NCBI GenBank assembly: GCA_013423325.1 | Contig: BLJB01000156.1 | Location: 1-14,735 of the forward strand | Direction: 5' to 3' | DNA: 14,735 nt | Origin: Usnea hakonensis | Taxonomy: Eukaryota > Ascomycota > Lecanoromycetes > Lecanorales > Parmeliaceae | In this document: positions 1 through 10,199 of the stretch, piece by piece | How the letters are laid out: each line of letters begins with the position of its first letter | How positions within the stretch are numbered: the stretch's first letter is position 1 | Made by a program: the position numbers and the translations under genes | The notes under the pieces: generated by a model | The model's input: the letters and a program-made list of their open reading frames with translations, nothing else | Told to the model about the DNA's origin: nothing | Database searches by the model: none

Positions 1-2
1 GC

Positions 3-590
3 GCCCTTATCGAATGCCTTCGCCTGGGAGTTAACTTCTCTACCCAATAAGCCGCTATTGCCTAGCGTAGTCCCGAGGGTAAAGAACCTACTACCTATAA
101 CGAATACGTAGCCTGTTTTACCGCCGTAGATAACAAAATATAATATCTAAAGTATCTCTATCCTCGAGCTACTACCCCCGTCCCTGTATCCAAGCCGAAA
201 CCCTCTACCCTAGCCTCCGTTCTAAGCGCCAAAACGGCTTCCTCCTCCGCCCCTGTCCCTATCGTCACTACCGTTCCGCTATCTGCTGGCGAACCTATAG
301 ACCTAGATATAGCTATGGCCGCCGTAAAAGGTAAAAGCCTCGATATCCCCGGAGTCCGAGATATCTATAATAAGTGGCAGTTGTACTACTATTGTAAGGA
401 GAGTTATAAAGGGAAAACCGCTAAGGACTATCCTAATAAGAAGAAGTCCTCTAGCCTCCGTATTATTAACCTCGATAATACTACTAGTATTAATAGTAGT
501 ATTCCTGTTCCTCCGGGAAAAGCCTAGTCCTTAAGCGAAGTCGCGCTCGAGGACCTATATACCTCTCTTCTTATCTTATAGCCACGTCTT
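3..590 (+). pseudogene. Gag C-terminal remnant of element A
   Basis: The frame starting at base 3 reads as the C-terminal part of a gypsy Gag, the structural protein that packages element RNA. A Ser/Pro/Thr-rich linker (about 180-300) leads to a basic, degenerate zinc knuckle at about 375-450. Only one Cys of the knuckle remains, in YYYCKES; Tyr stands where Cys or His would be expected, as TGT/TGC-to-TAT/TAC and CAT/CAC-to-TAT/TAC changes produce. In-frame TAA/TAG codons near 50, 66 and 525 fit RIP of Gln or Trp codons. The frame lies -1 relative to pol, and the two overlap around 560-600, so a -1 frameshift between Gag and Pol is possible, though an indel would look the same. Confidence 0.7.
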
Positions 591-3500
591 TTTCTACTCC
601 TCTATAGTCGTACTAAAAGTTTTCTATTCAAACCGCCTTGGAGCTCTTTAAGACTGATCCCTCGTTTAAGGATAGTTATATAGTGGTCTCCTATATATTA
701 CGTTAAGCTTAATTCAGGATTCCTGCTCTTGCCTTGATCGATTTAGGGGCCTCGGCCTATGCTTTCATTGATAAGAATTTCGCGCAATATTATAACCTTC
801 CCCTATACCCCCTGATATACCCTCGTCGCCTCCGTGGCTTTAATGGCCAGACCGCCTGAACCGGAGATATCACGTATGTAGCCTGCACTACTATAGTCCT
901 AGGTAATCACGTGGAACGGTTATTCCTGTACATTACCGGTCTTAACTAATACCCCGTTATTATGGGTCTTTCTTAGCTCCGACGTCATAGAATTCACGCT
1001 AGCTTCGAGTCTAATACTCTAACTATGTCCTCGTCCTTCTGTTTATCCTATTATTACCCTACCCTAGTTAAGATTTAAGGAGTATCTCGAGAAGAAAACT
1101 TCTTATCCCCGAAAGAATCTTAGAAAGTCTGGGAGCTCGAAGATCAAGAAAACCCCGAAGACCCTTTTAATCTAGATATTAGTATCTTATCCGTCCCTTA
1201 GGAAACCCCTAGCCTAGTCGTTTAGAAGGAATACCCTCGTATATTGCCCGTTCGGGAAGAACCCGCAATTCCTAGCCCTATTATTCAAAAGGAACTTACA
1301 GAACCTAGTCCAGTCGTTTAGAAGGAATATCTCCGTATATTGCCCGTTTAGAAAGAACCCGTAATTCCTAGCCCTATTATTCAAAAGAAACTCACAGAAC
1401 ACCTTAGTCCTCGCCCAAGTTCTCCTCCCGCTATCGAAGAAGAAGACACCCCTAGCCGAATTACCCAAGTAATCTAGAAGGGATATTACCCTAAGCTTAA
1501 ATATCGGAGCCCCTCGTCTCGGCGTTCGTCCTCTAAGAGGCGAGCTCGTTAGACTTAGCGCCCTCCTATTTACCTCGATATTATCAAGCTGGGAGCGCGC
1601 GGCTTTAACTATGCTATACGTCTTAAAGACTCCGAACTCTTTAGCCTTACCTTGACCTAGATAGATTCCTTCCTCGGTTGCTCTTCGCCGAAGTAAATAC
1701 CTATTTCGAATTCGCCTCCTAGTCTCCGCTATATTCCCGAGAACCCGTATCTATATATAGGGACCTAGCCTCATAGCTATAATTAAGACTACCGCCTTAC
1801 CCTATATCAAATAGGAAAAGAACTTTATTTGGCCGCTACCGATTCCCTAGAAAACCTTGAAGTATATCGATAAAGTAAAAACGTCGATCCCGCCGTCCTT
1901 CTACCCGCTCGATATTATAAGTATCTACACGTCTTCTTAAAATAAGAGGCCGATATCCTACCCTAATATAGACCCCACGATCATGCTATCTACCTTAAGG
2001 AAGGTGTCTAACCCCCTAGTTCTACCCTATATAGTATAAGCCACAATGAGGCTCTCGAACTCCGCCGCTACCTAGACGAGAACCTAAGTAAAGGGTTTAT
2101 CCGAGCTAGTCGCTCCGAGGCCGCGGCTCCTGTCCTCTTTATTAAAAAGCCTAGTAGGGGTCTACGTTTTTACGTAGACTATAGAGGCCTCAATACCGTT
2201 ACCGTCAAGAATCGATACCCTCTACCCTTGATCTCCGAGACCCTAAACCGCCTTAGCCGAGCTAAGATCTTTACTAAGCTAGATATCATTACCGCTTTTA
2301 ATAGGATCCGTATCTAGGAGGGAGACGAGTCCCTTACCGCGTTCCGTACTCGCTTCGGACTATTCGAGTACCTAGTTATACTATTTGGGCTATATAACGG
2401 GCCCGCTACGTTCCAGAACTATATTAATGATACTCTCCGCGAATACCTTGATGACTTCTATACCGCGTACCTCGATAATATCCTGATCTATAGCGATAAC
2501 GAGATCGAGTATAAGATTCATATCAACCGCGTCCTACGTAAATTAGCCTAAGCTAGTCTATAAGTAGATATTACGAAATATACCTTCTATATTACCTAAG
2601 TCCCCTACCTCGGCCTAATTATTACCACCGAGGGAGTCAAGATAGACCCTGCTAAAGTCAATACTATTATTAATTGGCCTAGCCTCGTTAATATTAAAGA
2701 TATTCAAAGCTTCCTAGGATTCGCAAACTTCTATAGAAGGTTTATCTATAGCTATAGCAAGCTCGCCGCCCCCTTAACCAATCTTACGCGAAAAGACGTC
2801 AAGTTCGCCTAGACTACTAAATACTAAATAGCCTTTAAAGTTCTCAAAAAGGCGTTTACCTCCGATATAGTCCTACGTTATTACAACCTAGACTTCAAGA
2901 TCGTAGTAGAAACCGATACTTCTAACTATATTTCTAGAGGAATCCTATCCTAGTATGGCGATAATAGTAAACTATACCCTATCGCCTATTTCTCCAAGAA
3001 ATATAGCCCTACAGAATACAATTACGAGATCTATAATAAGGAACTTATAGCTATCGTTCAAGCCTTTAAAGAATAGCGTCCTGAGCTCGAGGGCTCTCTA
3101 TCCCCTATTAAAGTTATTACTAATTATAAGAACCTTGAATACTTTATATTAACTAAGATACTTAGTTACTACTAAGTACATTAGAGCGAGTTCTTATCTC
3201 GCTTTAACTACTAGATAACTTACCGACCTAGTAAAGCCGATAGTAAACCTAACGTATTAACGCGTCGCTTAGGAGATCTCCCTAAGGAGGGGGATACTTA
3301 GGACCCTAGATACCTATATTAGTATTAGACCGTGCTAAAAACCCATATTTTAGACCCTAGAGTTCTCGACCTTCAATATAGAACGGTTAGCCTAGACCCT
3401 ATCTAGTTACACCTATCTCCGCTCTAGCCTTCGCCTCTAGTAACCCTGGCCCCTATAGACCTAGATACCGAAGAACCTGACGTCGAAATAGACAATCCGG

Positions 3501-5104
3501 AACCTTAGTTAGACTAAGATACCCCTATACCTAATAATAACCTAGCCGATATACCTATCTAGACGTTATGGGACCGAGCTTAAGCCAAAGATATATTTGG
3601 ACTATAGATCCTAGAAGCCCTTCGTAATGGCGATCGTTACTATAGTAAAATCCCCCTTACCGAATGCGAGGAACGTAATAACGCTCTATACTTCCGCAGC
3701 AGAAAGTATATACCTAACTCTAATAGCCTTCGCCTACGAATCATCTAACTCGCTTATAATAGTATAGCTAGTAGATATCTAGGACGAGCGAAATTATACG
3801 AACTCGTTAATCGAGCCTATTAGTAGCCTAATATTTATAAATACGTTTAACGCTTCGTCCGCAATTACTATATATATACTCGAGCTAAGCCCTCGCGTTA
3901 AAGAGTTTAAGGCTAGTTAAGACCCTTACCAGTACTATAATACTATTAGCGTAACGTCTCTATAAACTACGTAGGTCCCCTTCCTTCAAGTACCTATATA
4001 GGAATTACCTATTAATATATTCTCGTCTTTATTAACCGTCTTACTAAGATAAGATATATAGTCCCTACTGTCGCTATAGAGCCTAAAGAGGCCGCTCAAG
4101 CTCTCTACGTTTACGTTTAGAAATACTACGGTATACCCGAGTTCCTTATATCCGATCGCGGTACCTAGTTTACCTCCGACGTCTTTAAGCACCTATATAG
4201 GATGCTTAGAATCAATACTAAGCTTTCTACCGCCTACTACCCTAAGATCAATAGCTAAATAGAACGCTTTAATACTGTTATAGAATACTACCTCCGAGCC
4301 TTCTACAATTATATATAGGACGACTAGGCTAAATAGATACCTGGCGTAGAGTTTTCTACAAATAATACCCTATCCGCAACCACCTTAGCCTCGCCGTTCC
4401 TCGCTAACTCTAGTCAGAATCCTCGTCTCGACTTTAAATCCCCGGAGCCCCTTCCTACTAACCTTACTACCCAGTCTCGTACTAAGCTTCTAGATATCGA
4501 GAACTTTGCTAAAAAGATAGAAGAACTTACCGAGTATCTCCGTAACAAAATGCTAATCGCTTAGGCTATTTATAAGGCTAACGTTAATACTTACTATCGC
4601 CCTAGCCCTCGCTACTCCGTCGATAACTAAGTCTGGCTTAATGTTAAGAACCTTAATACCGCCCATCCTTCTGTCAAATTGGACGACCGCTATATAGGCC
4701 CCTTTCGAGTTAAGCGCGTATTTCGTAACCCTCTTATTATGGAGCTAGAGCTCTCCGAGTCTATATAGGTATATCCCGTCTTCCATATTAACCTCCTAAG
4801 CTATATGGCTACCGACCCCTTGCCCGGCCAAATTCAGGCCCCTCGTAAACCCGTGATTACCGAGAATAGCGAACGTTCTTAGTATATAAACGGTATCCTA
4901 AACTCTAAGCTTAATTACCGGTACACCCCCGCTCTTCTCAAATATTACGTGGACTAGGAAGGCTATAACCCTACGTAGGAACCCTTTAACCTCCTTAATA
5001 ATAGTCAAGACGTAATAAACGACTTCTATACTACTAATCCCGCCTATCTAGGACCCTATATTACCCCTTATACTATACCTCGATATCAATATAATAACTT
5101 ATAG
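575..5104 (+). pseudogene. Pol polyprotein of element A (PR-RT-RNaseH-IN-chromodomain), RIP-inactivated
   Basis: One frame runs the whole way with only RIP-type stops. Protease: ALIDLGASAYAFID from 731, where the catalytic DSG is now DLG. RT: FYVDYRGLN at 2168-2194 and YLDNILIYS at 2468, where YLDD has become YLDN by TpG to TpA. RNase H: ETDTSNY near 2909 and the KEL motif near 3038; the late Asp near 3251 is now Asn. Integrase: an H2C2 finger with Cys changed to Tyr (about 3760-3890); core with FINRLTK (first Asp now Asn, about 4030), ISDRGT (about 4147) and IERFN (about 4259). A GPF block lies near 4697. The chromodomain (about 4870-5050) keeps the EGYNPT core with both flanking Trp codons now TAG. 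The chromodomain would have guided integration to heterochromatin. The true stop codon is uncertain. Confidence 0.9.
1208..1399 (+). repeat. Tandem 96-bp repeat inside pol of element A, two copies
   Basis: Two adjacent copies (1208-1303 and 1304-1399) begin CCTAG..CAGTCG or CCTAGCCTAGTCG and end CAGAA. The period is 96 bp, or 32 codons, so the copies are in frame. They lie in the linker between protease and RT and encode a Pro/Glu-rich, charged segment. They differ at about ten positions, many of them C/T or G/A differences as RIP would make. Confidence 0.85.
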
Positions 5105-5374
5105 TATTTAGTTGTTTCGCCTCGCCTTACCTCTTACCTCGTCCCGTCTCCGCCTTCGTCCACTATAACGTTAAAATACGCCCAGTCCTCGTCTCGCCTC
5201 GCCTAGTTCTAATCGTCCACCATAACGTTAAAATACGCCTAGCCCTCCTCTCGCCGCCTAGTCTTCGCCTATATCTCGTTTAGTCTTTACCTCCGTCCTC
5301 GCCTTATCTCCACCTTTATCTTTACCTTCGCCTCGTCTTATTTCTTTATCTACTTCGCAGGAGCTTAGCCTTCG
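5105..5374 (+). other. Pyrimidine-rich 3' untranslated region of element A with an imperfect 57-bp tandem repeat
   Basis: Between the end of the chromodomain frame and the polypurine tract the plus strand is rich in CTCGCC-type runs. A 57-bp imperfect tandem duplication spans 5157-5213 and 5214-5270, both copies carrying CGTCCAC.ATAACGTTAAAA. I see no conserved protein here; it is probably 3' UTR or a low-complexity C-terminal tail. Confidence 0.6.
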
Positions 5375-5387
5375 AAGGGGGAGCTAC
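5375..5387 (+). other. Polypurine tract of element A
   Basis: AAGGGGGAG lies directly before the LTR start. This is the usual place and composition of the plus-strand primer for reverse transcription in gypsy elements. Element B has the same arrangement (8467-8480). Confidence 0.75.
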
Positions 5388-5569
5388 TATTACGGTATAG
5401 ATCTAAGTCTAGTTAGGTTGATCTATACGATAGCCGACGGTTTAGGCGATAGCCCCTTAAGGACTACTTATATCCCCCCATTCTTTCTTGCTTCCTTGTC
5501 TTTCGTCTTGTATATCTAGCCTAGCCCCTAGTATACAATAATTCATCGATCTATGTCCAGTCCCTGACA
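5388..5569 (+). repeat. 3' LTR of element A (about 182 bp)
   Basis: The LTR starts TATTACGG, read as TGTCACGG after TpG and CpA changes, and ends TGACA, giving the 5-bp inverted ends TGTCA/TGACA. The start follows the polypurine tract and the end abuts the RNase H frame of element B. The last 30 bases keep CA and TG dinucleotides, unlike the rest of the LTR. The 5' LTR is outside the window, so LTR-LTR divergence and the duplication pair cannot be checked; the expected duplication is about AACTT (5570-5574). Confidence 0.75.
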
Positions 5570-5572
5570 AAC

Positions 5573-7630
5573 TTTAAGAAGTAGATAATTATAGAAATAA
5601 ACTTCTCTAACTATATTAATAATAGGGTACTTTTCTAATATAATAATAAAGGGACTCTCTACTCTATTATATACTATAGTAAGAATATAATCCTTATCGA
5701 ATATAATTATTATATTTATAATAAAGAGCTATTAGTAATTATTTAATATTTAGAATACTAGTACTAAAAACTAGAGTTTATAGATCTTCTAATCTAAATC
5801 TTTATTAATTACTAAGCCCTAAAGACTTTTATAGATAGTAAGGAACTTAATTATTAATAAGCTAAATACTTAAATATACTTTTAGAGTTTAACTTCTAAA
5901 TTATTTTCTAAGTAGATAAGTATAATAAAAAAGTAGATATTCTTATTTATATATCTAGAATAGTACCCTTAGGGGAGGATAATAATAAAATTAAATAATA
6001 ATAATAAATTATCTTTACTCTAGATTAAGTAGATATATATTATATATTCGTTAAAGAAGGAATATTCGAAAGGATTCTAGCTACTAATAAGACTAATAAA
6101 GGATATAATAAGTATAAGAAGGTAATTACTAATAATTACTTTAGACTTTATAAAATATAGCTTAATAATTATAGGATTATAGATAGTATCCTATATAAAG
6201 AAGGTTTATTATAGGTATTAGAATCCCTATAAATAGATTTACTTAAGGAGATTTATAACTAAAGTTTAAATAATTACTTTAGAAAAAAAAGAACTCTCGC
6301 TCTCCTTTAGTACTATTATTACTAGTTAGAGTATATTAGATCTATTATCTATTTTATTTATAATTATATAGATTATTACCGTAATAAGGTATCCCGCTAG
6401 AAGAAGTATAGTTTACTAGTATCTCTACTAATACCTAAATAATACTAGTAAGATATTATAATAGACTTTATTACTAGCTTACTTTTATTTAATAGATATA
6501 ATATTATCTATATTATCGTAGATTATTTATTTAAGGAATATTACTATATTCTATACTACTTTAGTAAAGGAGGCTTATTTATAGAAAAAACTACTATAAT
6601 TCTAATTTAGTATATTTACTACTTATATAGTTTCCCATTTTTAATAATCTTAAATAATAAACCCTAGTTCGCTTTAAATATATATTAATTAATATATAAA
6701 TAGTTAGGTATTAAATTAAACCTCTCTACTACCTATTATCCCTAAATAAATAGTTAGTCTAAACGCGCTAATTAAGAAGTTAAAAAAGGTCTTTAAATCT
6801 ACTATAATTATATATAAAATAACTAGTTAAAATAGATCCTTATAGTAAAATTTAATAATAATAATAATAATATAATAGTTATTAGATTATTTTTATTCTA
6901 TCTTAATAAGGGATTCTATCCGCGTATAAGCTTTAATCTCGATACTACTAATTATAAGTCTACTAGGGAATATTTATAAGTCTATATTACTACTAAGATT
7001 ACTACTAAAATAGAGGAGTTACTCTAATTTAGTAAGGCTACCCTTACTAGTACGTAGACTAATATAGAATATTAAGCTAATAAATATTACTAGAAGTTAC
7101 TATTTAAAAAAGGCGACCTAGTTATATTATTAATTAGAAATATTAAGACTATATAGCTATATAAGGATTTAGACTATAAATAATTTAATCTATTTAAAAT
7201 TATAGATTAAGCGGGGATCGCTTATAAATTTAAATTATTAAAAAATATATTCTAATTTAAATTAATATTCTATTTAGACCTACTTATATTATATTCTAAT
7301 AATCTATTACTAGATTAAATAGTTCTATCTCTAGTATCTATAATACTCGATAACTATAAATATTAGGAGGTAAATAATATTCTAGATATTTATTAATATT
7401 ATAGTCGACTCTAGTATCGCGTTAAATAGACCGGTTTTAATAAAGATAATAAGTAGTATTATACTAATACTAATAAATTTAATAGGGCTTAAAAAGTAGT
7501 AGATAAATATTATAAAAATTATCTAATTATATCTAGAGGCCTCTAAGAGCCCGGTCGTCCCTATAAGAATCTAACTAAATCTATAGAACTAGTATAACTA
7601 AAGAAGTATCGATATCCTCTAAAAAGATCT
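5573..7630 (+). pseudogene. Pol of element B (RNaseH end-IN-chromodomain), RIP-inactivated
   Basis: A single frame is in register from 5573 to past 7520 with many TAA/TAG stops. RNase H: an IEINFSNY block (from ETDASNY-like) near 5590 and YNYYIYNKELL near 5700. The integrase H2C2 finger covers about 6240-6400, with IDYYRNK in place of a CRNK-type motif. The integrase core has IIVDYLFKE at 6512, where Asp is kept; the second catalytic block reads ILNNKP near 6650 (SD to LN) and the third reads SKRAN near 6755 (Glu to Lys). A chromodomain covers about 7330-7520, with VK*TGFNKDNK at 7421 (the stop was Trp). The frame stays loosely open past the chromodomain and its true end is unknown. The missing upstream half is explained by the insertion of element A. 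Confidence 0.85.
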
Positions 7631-7710
7631 CTATAATAGTTTTATTTCTAGGCCTTAAATCCCCTAGTCGTATCTACCTCTACTAGAGTAATTAACTATA
7701 TTTATAGTTC

Positions 7711-7725
7711 GGCCCGAACCGGGCC
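7711..7725. repeat. GC-rich inverted repeat, 6-bp arms
   Basis: GGCCCG-AAC-CGGGCC is a perfect short palindrome in very AT-rich surroundings. It lacks CpA and TpG inside the arms, so RIP would not be expected to erase it. No function is implied. Confidence 0.6.
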
Positions 7726-7935
7726 TTATAGAAGTATATATATAACTAGGAGAATATCTACTAATTAGAATATTACCCCTATATATATCCTCTAATCTTA
7801 TTTTAGTTAAAATTTAGTATATACTTATTATATTATATAAAAAAATTTCAAAATACCGCTTTTTTATAAAATATAACTAGTTTATATAATAAACCGGGTA
7901 TGGAAACAAGTACCGTAGCATAACTTAGCTATTTT

Positions 7936-7936
<1 letters not shown>

Positions 7937-7968
<32 letters not shown>

Positions 7969-7979
7969 ATTTTTTTTTA

Positions 7980-8010
<31 letters not shown>
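7937..8010 (+). repeat. Paired poly(A) tracts (A30, 15-bp spacer, A29)
   Basis: Thirty A residues (7937-7966) are followed by TTATTTTTTTTTAAT and then 29 A residues (7982-8010). The preceding 30 bases still contain CA and TG dinucleotides (ATGGAAACAAG near 7899-7909), unlike the rest of element B. This could be a later insertion with an A tail, a homopolymer expansion, or a place where assembly length is unreliable. Confidence 0.8.
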
Positions 8011-8012
<2 letters not shown>

Positions 8013-8149
8013 CGATATTATAGAAATCTATTAATTTACCTAGATTACCCTATATTCGGGTTTTATCTAGTTTACCCGGATTTCGCGCTAACCCGATTAG
8101 AGTTTTTCGACCTTTTAACTTTAAAATCTAATAACTTTTAGAATTAATT

Positions 8150-8172
8150 ATTTTATCTAAAAAAGATAAAAT
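8150..8172. repeat. AT-rich inverted repeat, 9-bp arms
   Basis: ATTTTATCT (8150-8158) and AGATAAAAT (8164-8172) pair across a five-A loop. In sequence this AT-rich such hairpins arise often by chance. Confidence 0.4.
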
Positions 8173-8466
8173 TTAATTTTTTTATCTTAGCTATCTAGTA
8201 TTCGATATTACCTTAACTACCCGGAGGTTAGATTTTATAGTTGTAACCCGACGATTATAATTTATTTTAACTATTTGAATCTTATCTTTATTTTAATTAC
8301 CTAGTATTTAAATTATTTATATTACTCGGATTTTAGTCTTTTATAGTACTTACCCGGATTTCGATTTTTTATATAGTCTATCTAGTACTTACTACTTTAT
8401 TATAGCTATTTAGTTTTTATTTATATTTATAGCGAGTTTTTTTAGGCCTAGGGACTAGGCCTAGTC

Positions 8467-8480
8467 GAGGGAGGGGGTAC
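8467..8480 (+). other. Polypurine tract of element B
   Basis: GAGGGAGGGGG directly precedes the LTR start and stands out in an AT-rich background. It matches the position of the tract in element A. Confidence 0.75.
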
Positions 8481-8696
8481 TATTAGGGTATAATTTAAAC
8501 CTAGTATTAAAAGCTCTTAATATTACTAGTATTAAATTTTTTAAATATTACTCTCTAGTAGAGCTAGGGCCTAGTATACCCTTACTTTTTACTATTTAAA
8601 GAGGACCTTTATACTTAGACTTCTTTAGATTTAATATCTTATTATTATATCTACTTAATATCTTAGTACCGGTCCTAATAAGTACCGGTCCTAACA
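8481..8696 (+). repeat. 3' LTR of element B (about 216 bp)
   Basis: The LTR starts TATTAGGG (from TGTCAGGG) and ends TAACA (from TGACA), the same inverted ends as element A after reversing the RIP changes. Near its end the word TACCGGTCCTAA occurs twice (about 8667-8678 and 8682-8693). It ends where the minus-strand RT of element C is cut. The expected duplication is about ACTTC (8697-8701), with its partner upstream of the window. Confidence 0.72.
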
Positions 8697-8697
8697 A

Positions 8698-9990
8698 CTT
8701 CTTCCTTAATTTACTATAAATAAAAATATTATTAAGATAGATTTAATAGAAATTATTAAAAAATTCCTATAATATCTTATTAATATACTATTAGAAAGAG
8801 CTTAGTCTATTAGTTAATCTAAATAGAAGGACTTTATATTTATATAATTCTAAAATTATTATAAAAGTAATTAAATTTTTATTATTAGAATTTATTCTAA
8901 ACTTATTAAATATTATAATAATATTTAAATAAATAAAATATTTATAATCTATAATTTTTCTAATAACCTCCTTTATAAGAGGAAGGGGATATTAATTATA
9001 TTTAATAAAAATATTTAACTTTTAATAATTTATATAGAATTATAAATTACTATTAGATTTTAATATAAAGAGGATTAATAATATATAAAGAGTCTAACTA
9101 GATATAATAAATTTTTTAAAAAGATTTTTAATAAAGTACTTTTTAATTTACTATATTTTATATAGAGATATATAATATATTTTATTTTATAAAAGCTTTA
9201 TATTAGAAATAAATTTAATTTTATAATTATAAAATTAATAAAAAGGAAGCTTATTAATTTAGATATAATTAAAGATATTCTAAAAGTTCTAATATTTAAA
9301 AGAAAGTTTTTTCTAAATTATTTTAAAATCTATTTTAAGCGCTTTTATAATATTTATTTTTAAAGTATCTAAATAATTCTTTTAATTAGTTAAAATAAGG
9401 ATATTAATATTTTTTATAAATATAATAAATAACTATATTTTTTTAATCTTTATCTAGTAAGTAAAAAGATTAAAAATATTTATATTTATATTATATATAA
9501 TAAAGGACTTTTTTTCTATTAAAGATTATTCCCTTTAAAGAACTCTAAAGATAAATAAAATAAATAAAATTTTAATAATTTATATTTTTAAAATAATCTT
9601 ATTATTAGTAAAAAAGATTATTAAATTAAACTATATATTAAATAAAACTCTATATTAGTTTATCTAGAACTTATTAAAAATAATAGTATACTATTTTAAA
9701 TTAGTAATAAATATAGAGATAGTTAATTCCTTATAGCTATTAAATTTAGGATTAAATAAAAGTAGATAAATAATAGAAATCTTTAATATATTATTATTAT
9801 ATTTATATATACGTCGAGGCTTAAAAAAAGATATAGATAAAATTCTAAAAATAATATATATAATTAAAATTATTTTTCTATTAATAAAGTAGTATTTTAT
9901 AATATTAATATTAATTAGAAAAGATATTTAATATCTCTTTTTTTAATTATATAATATATTTAATACTATAAAGGGCTTTTAAAAAAATAG
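8698..9990 (-). pseudogene. Protease-RT part of pol, element C, RIP-inactivated and cut by element B
   Basis: The minus-strand frame shows the C-terminal part of a fungal gypsy protease near 9640-9720 (FITNL..YTIIFNKF, then INYYRVLFNI). RT follows: YPLPLIKEVIRKI near 8970-9010, then a LYKYKVLLFRLTNR block near 8820-8870, and YLNNIFIYS with YLNN at 8728-8739. YLNN stands where YLDD is expected, so both catalytic Asp are now Asn by TpG to TpA. About six codons later the frame ends at the LTR of element B. Protease and RT share one frame, and gag lies one base away in the -1 sense, as in element A. Confidence 0.8.
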
Positions 9991-10199
9991 AGAAAATTTA
10001 AATATAATCTAAAATAAAAATATAAAACTATTTTTATTATTTTTAGAATAATATTCTATTTCTATAATATCTTTTATTAAATTTTTAATAGAGAATAATC
10101 TTTTTCTAATCTTTTTAAATTCTTATAATAGTCCGAATTAAATAACCCGTCTATTAAGATTTTATAAATCTATAGATCTCGCTTATATAAATTTAAATT

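Larger units (their letters stand above)
1..5569 (+). mobile_element. Element A: RIP-mutated Ty3/gypsy chromovirus, 5' end outside the window
   Basis: This is an LTR retrotransposon in gypsy domain order: gag end, protease, RT, RNase H, integrase, chromodomain, polypurine tract, 3' LTR. The 5' LTR and the start of gag lie before base 1. Damage seems to be almost all point mutation: one pol frame stays in register for about 4.5 kb and its stops are nearly all TAG or TAA, as expected from CAG, CAA or TGG codons hit by RIP. CpG, CpC and CpT are largely kept while CpA and TpG are scarce, so this is a light, CpA-directed RIP. The element ends exactly where the RNase H frame of element B resumes, so it is read as an insertion into B. 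It is certainly non-functional. Confidence 0.92.
7631..8466 (+). other. AT-rich 3' untranslated region of element B
   Basis: About 830 bases lie between the last recognisable pol sequence and the polypurine tract. I find no conserved domain. They hold a GC hairpin (7711-7725), a double homopolymer (7937-8010), a 9-bp-arm AT hairpin (8150-8172), and short repeated words such as TACCCGGATTTCG (8073-8085 and 8351-8363) and TTCGATATTA (8011-8020 and 8211-8220). The repeated words may be traces of an old tandem repeat. Confidence 0.5.
5570..8696 (+). mobile_element. Element B: heavily RIP-mutated gypsy chromovirus, 3' part
   Basis: This second gypsy element is visible from mid RNase H to the end of its 3' LTR. 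It is far more AT-rich than element A. Its coding frame resumes immediately after A's LTR, which suggests that A inserted into it and that its 5' LTR, gag, protease and RT lie upstream of the window. Its 3' LTR ends at 8696, exactly where the minus-strand RT of element C begins, so B itself appears inserted into C. Confidence 0.87.

Noticed and set aside
1214..1468. Minus-strand open frame of 84 codons
   Set aside because: It is the antisense of the 96-bp repeat and linker in pol of element A; the internal repetition in the peptide comes from that repeat.
3986..4192. Minus-strand open frame of 68 codons
   Set aside because: It is the antisense shadow of the integrase core of element A, where the plus strand carries recognisable FINRLTK and ISDRGT motifs.
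7711..7725. GC hairpin as a bacterial-type terminator
   Set aside because: The window is fungal, the arms are only 6 bp and no T run follows.
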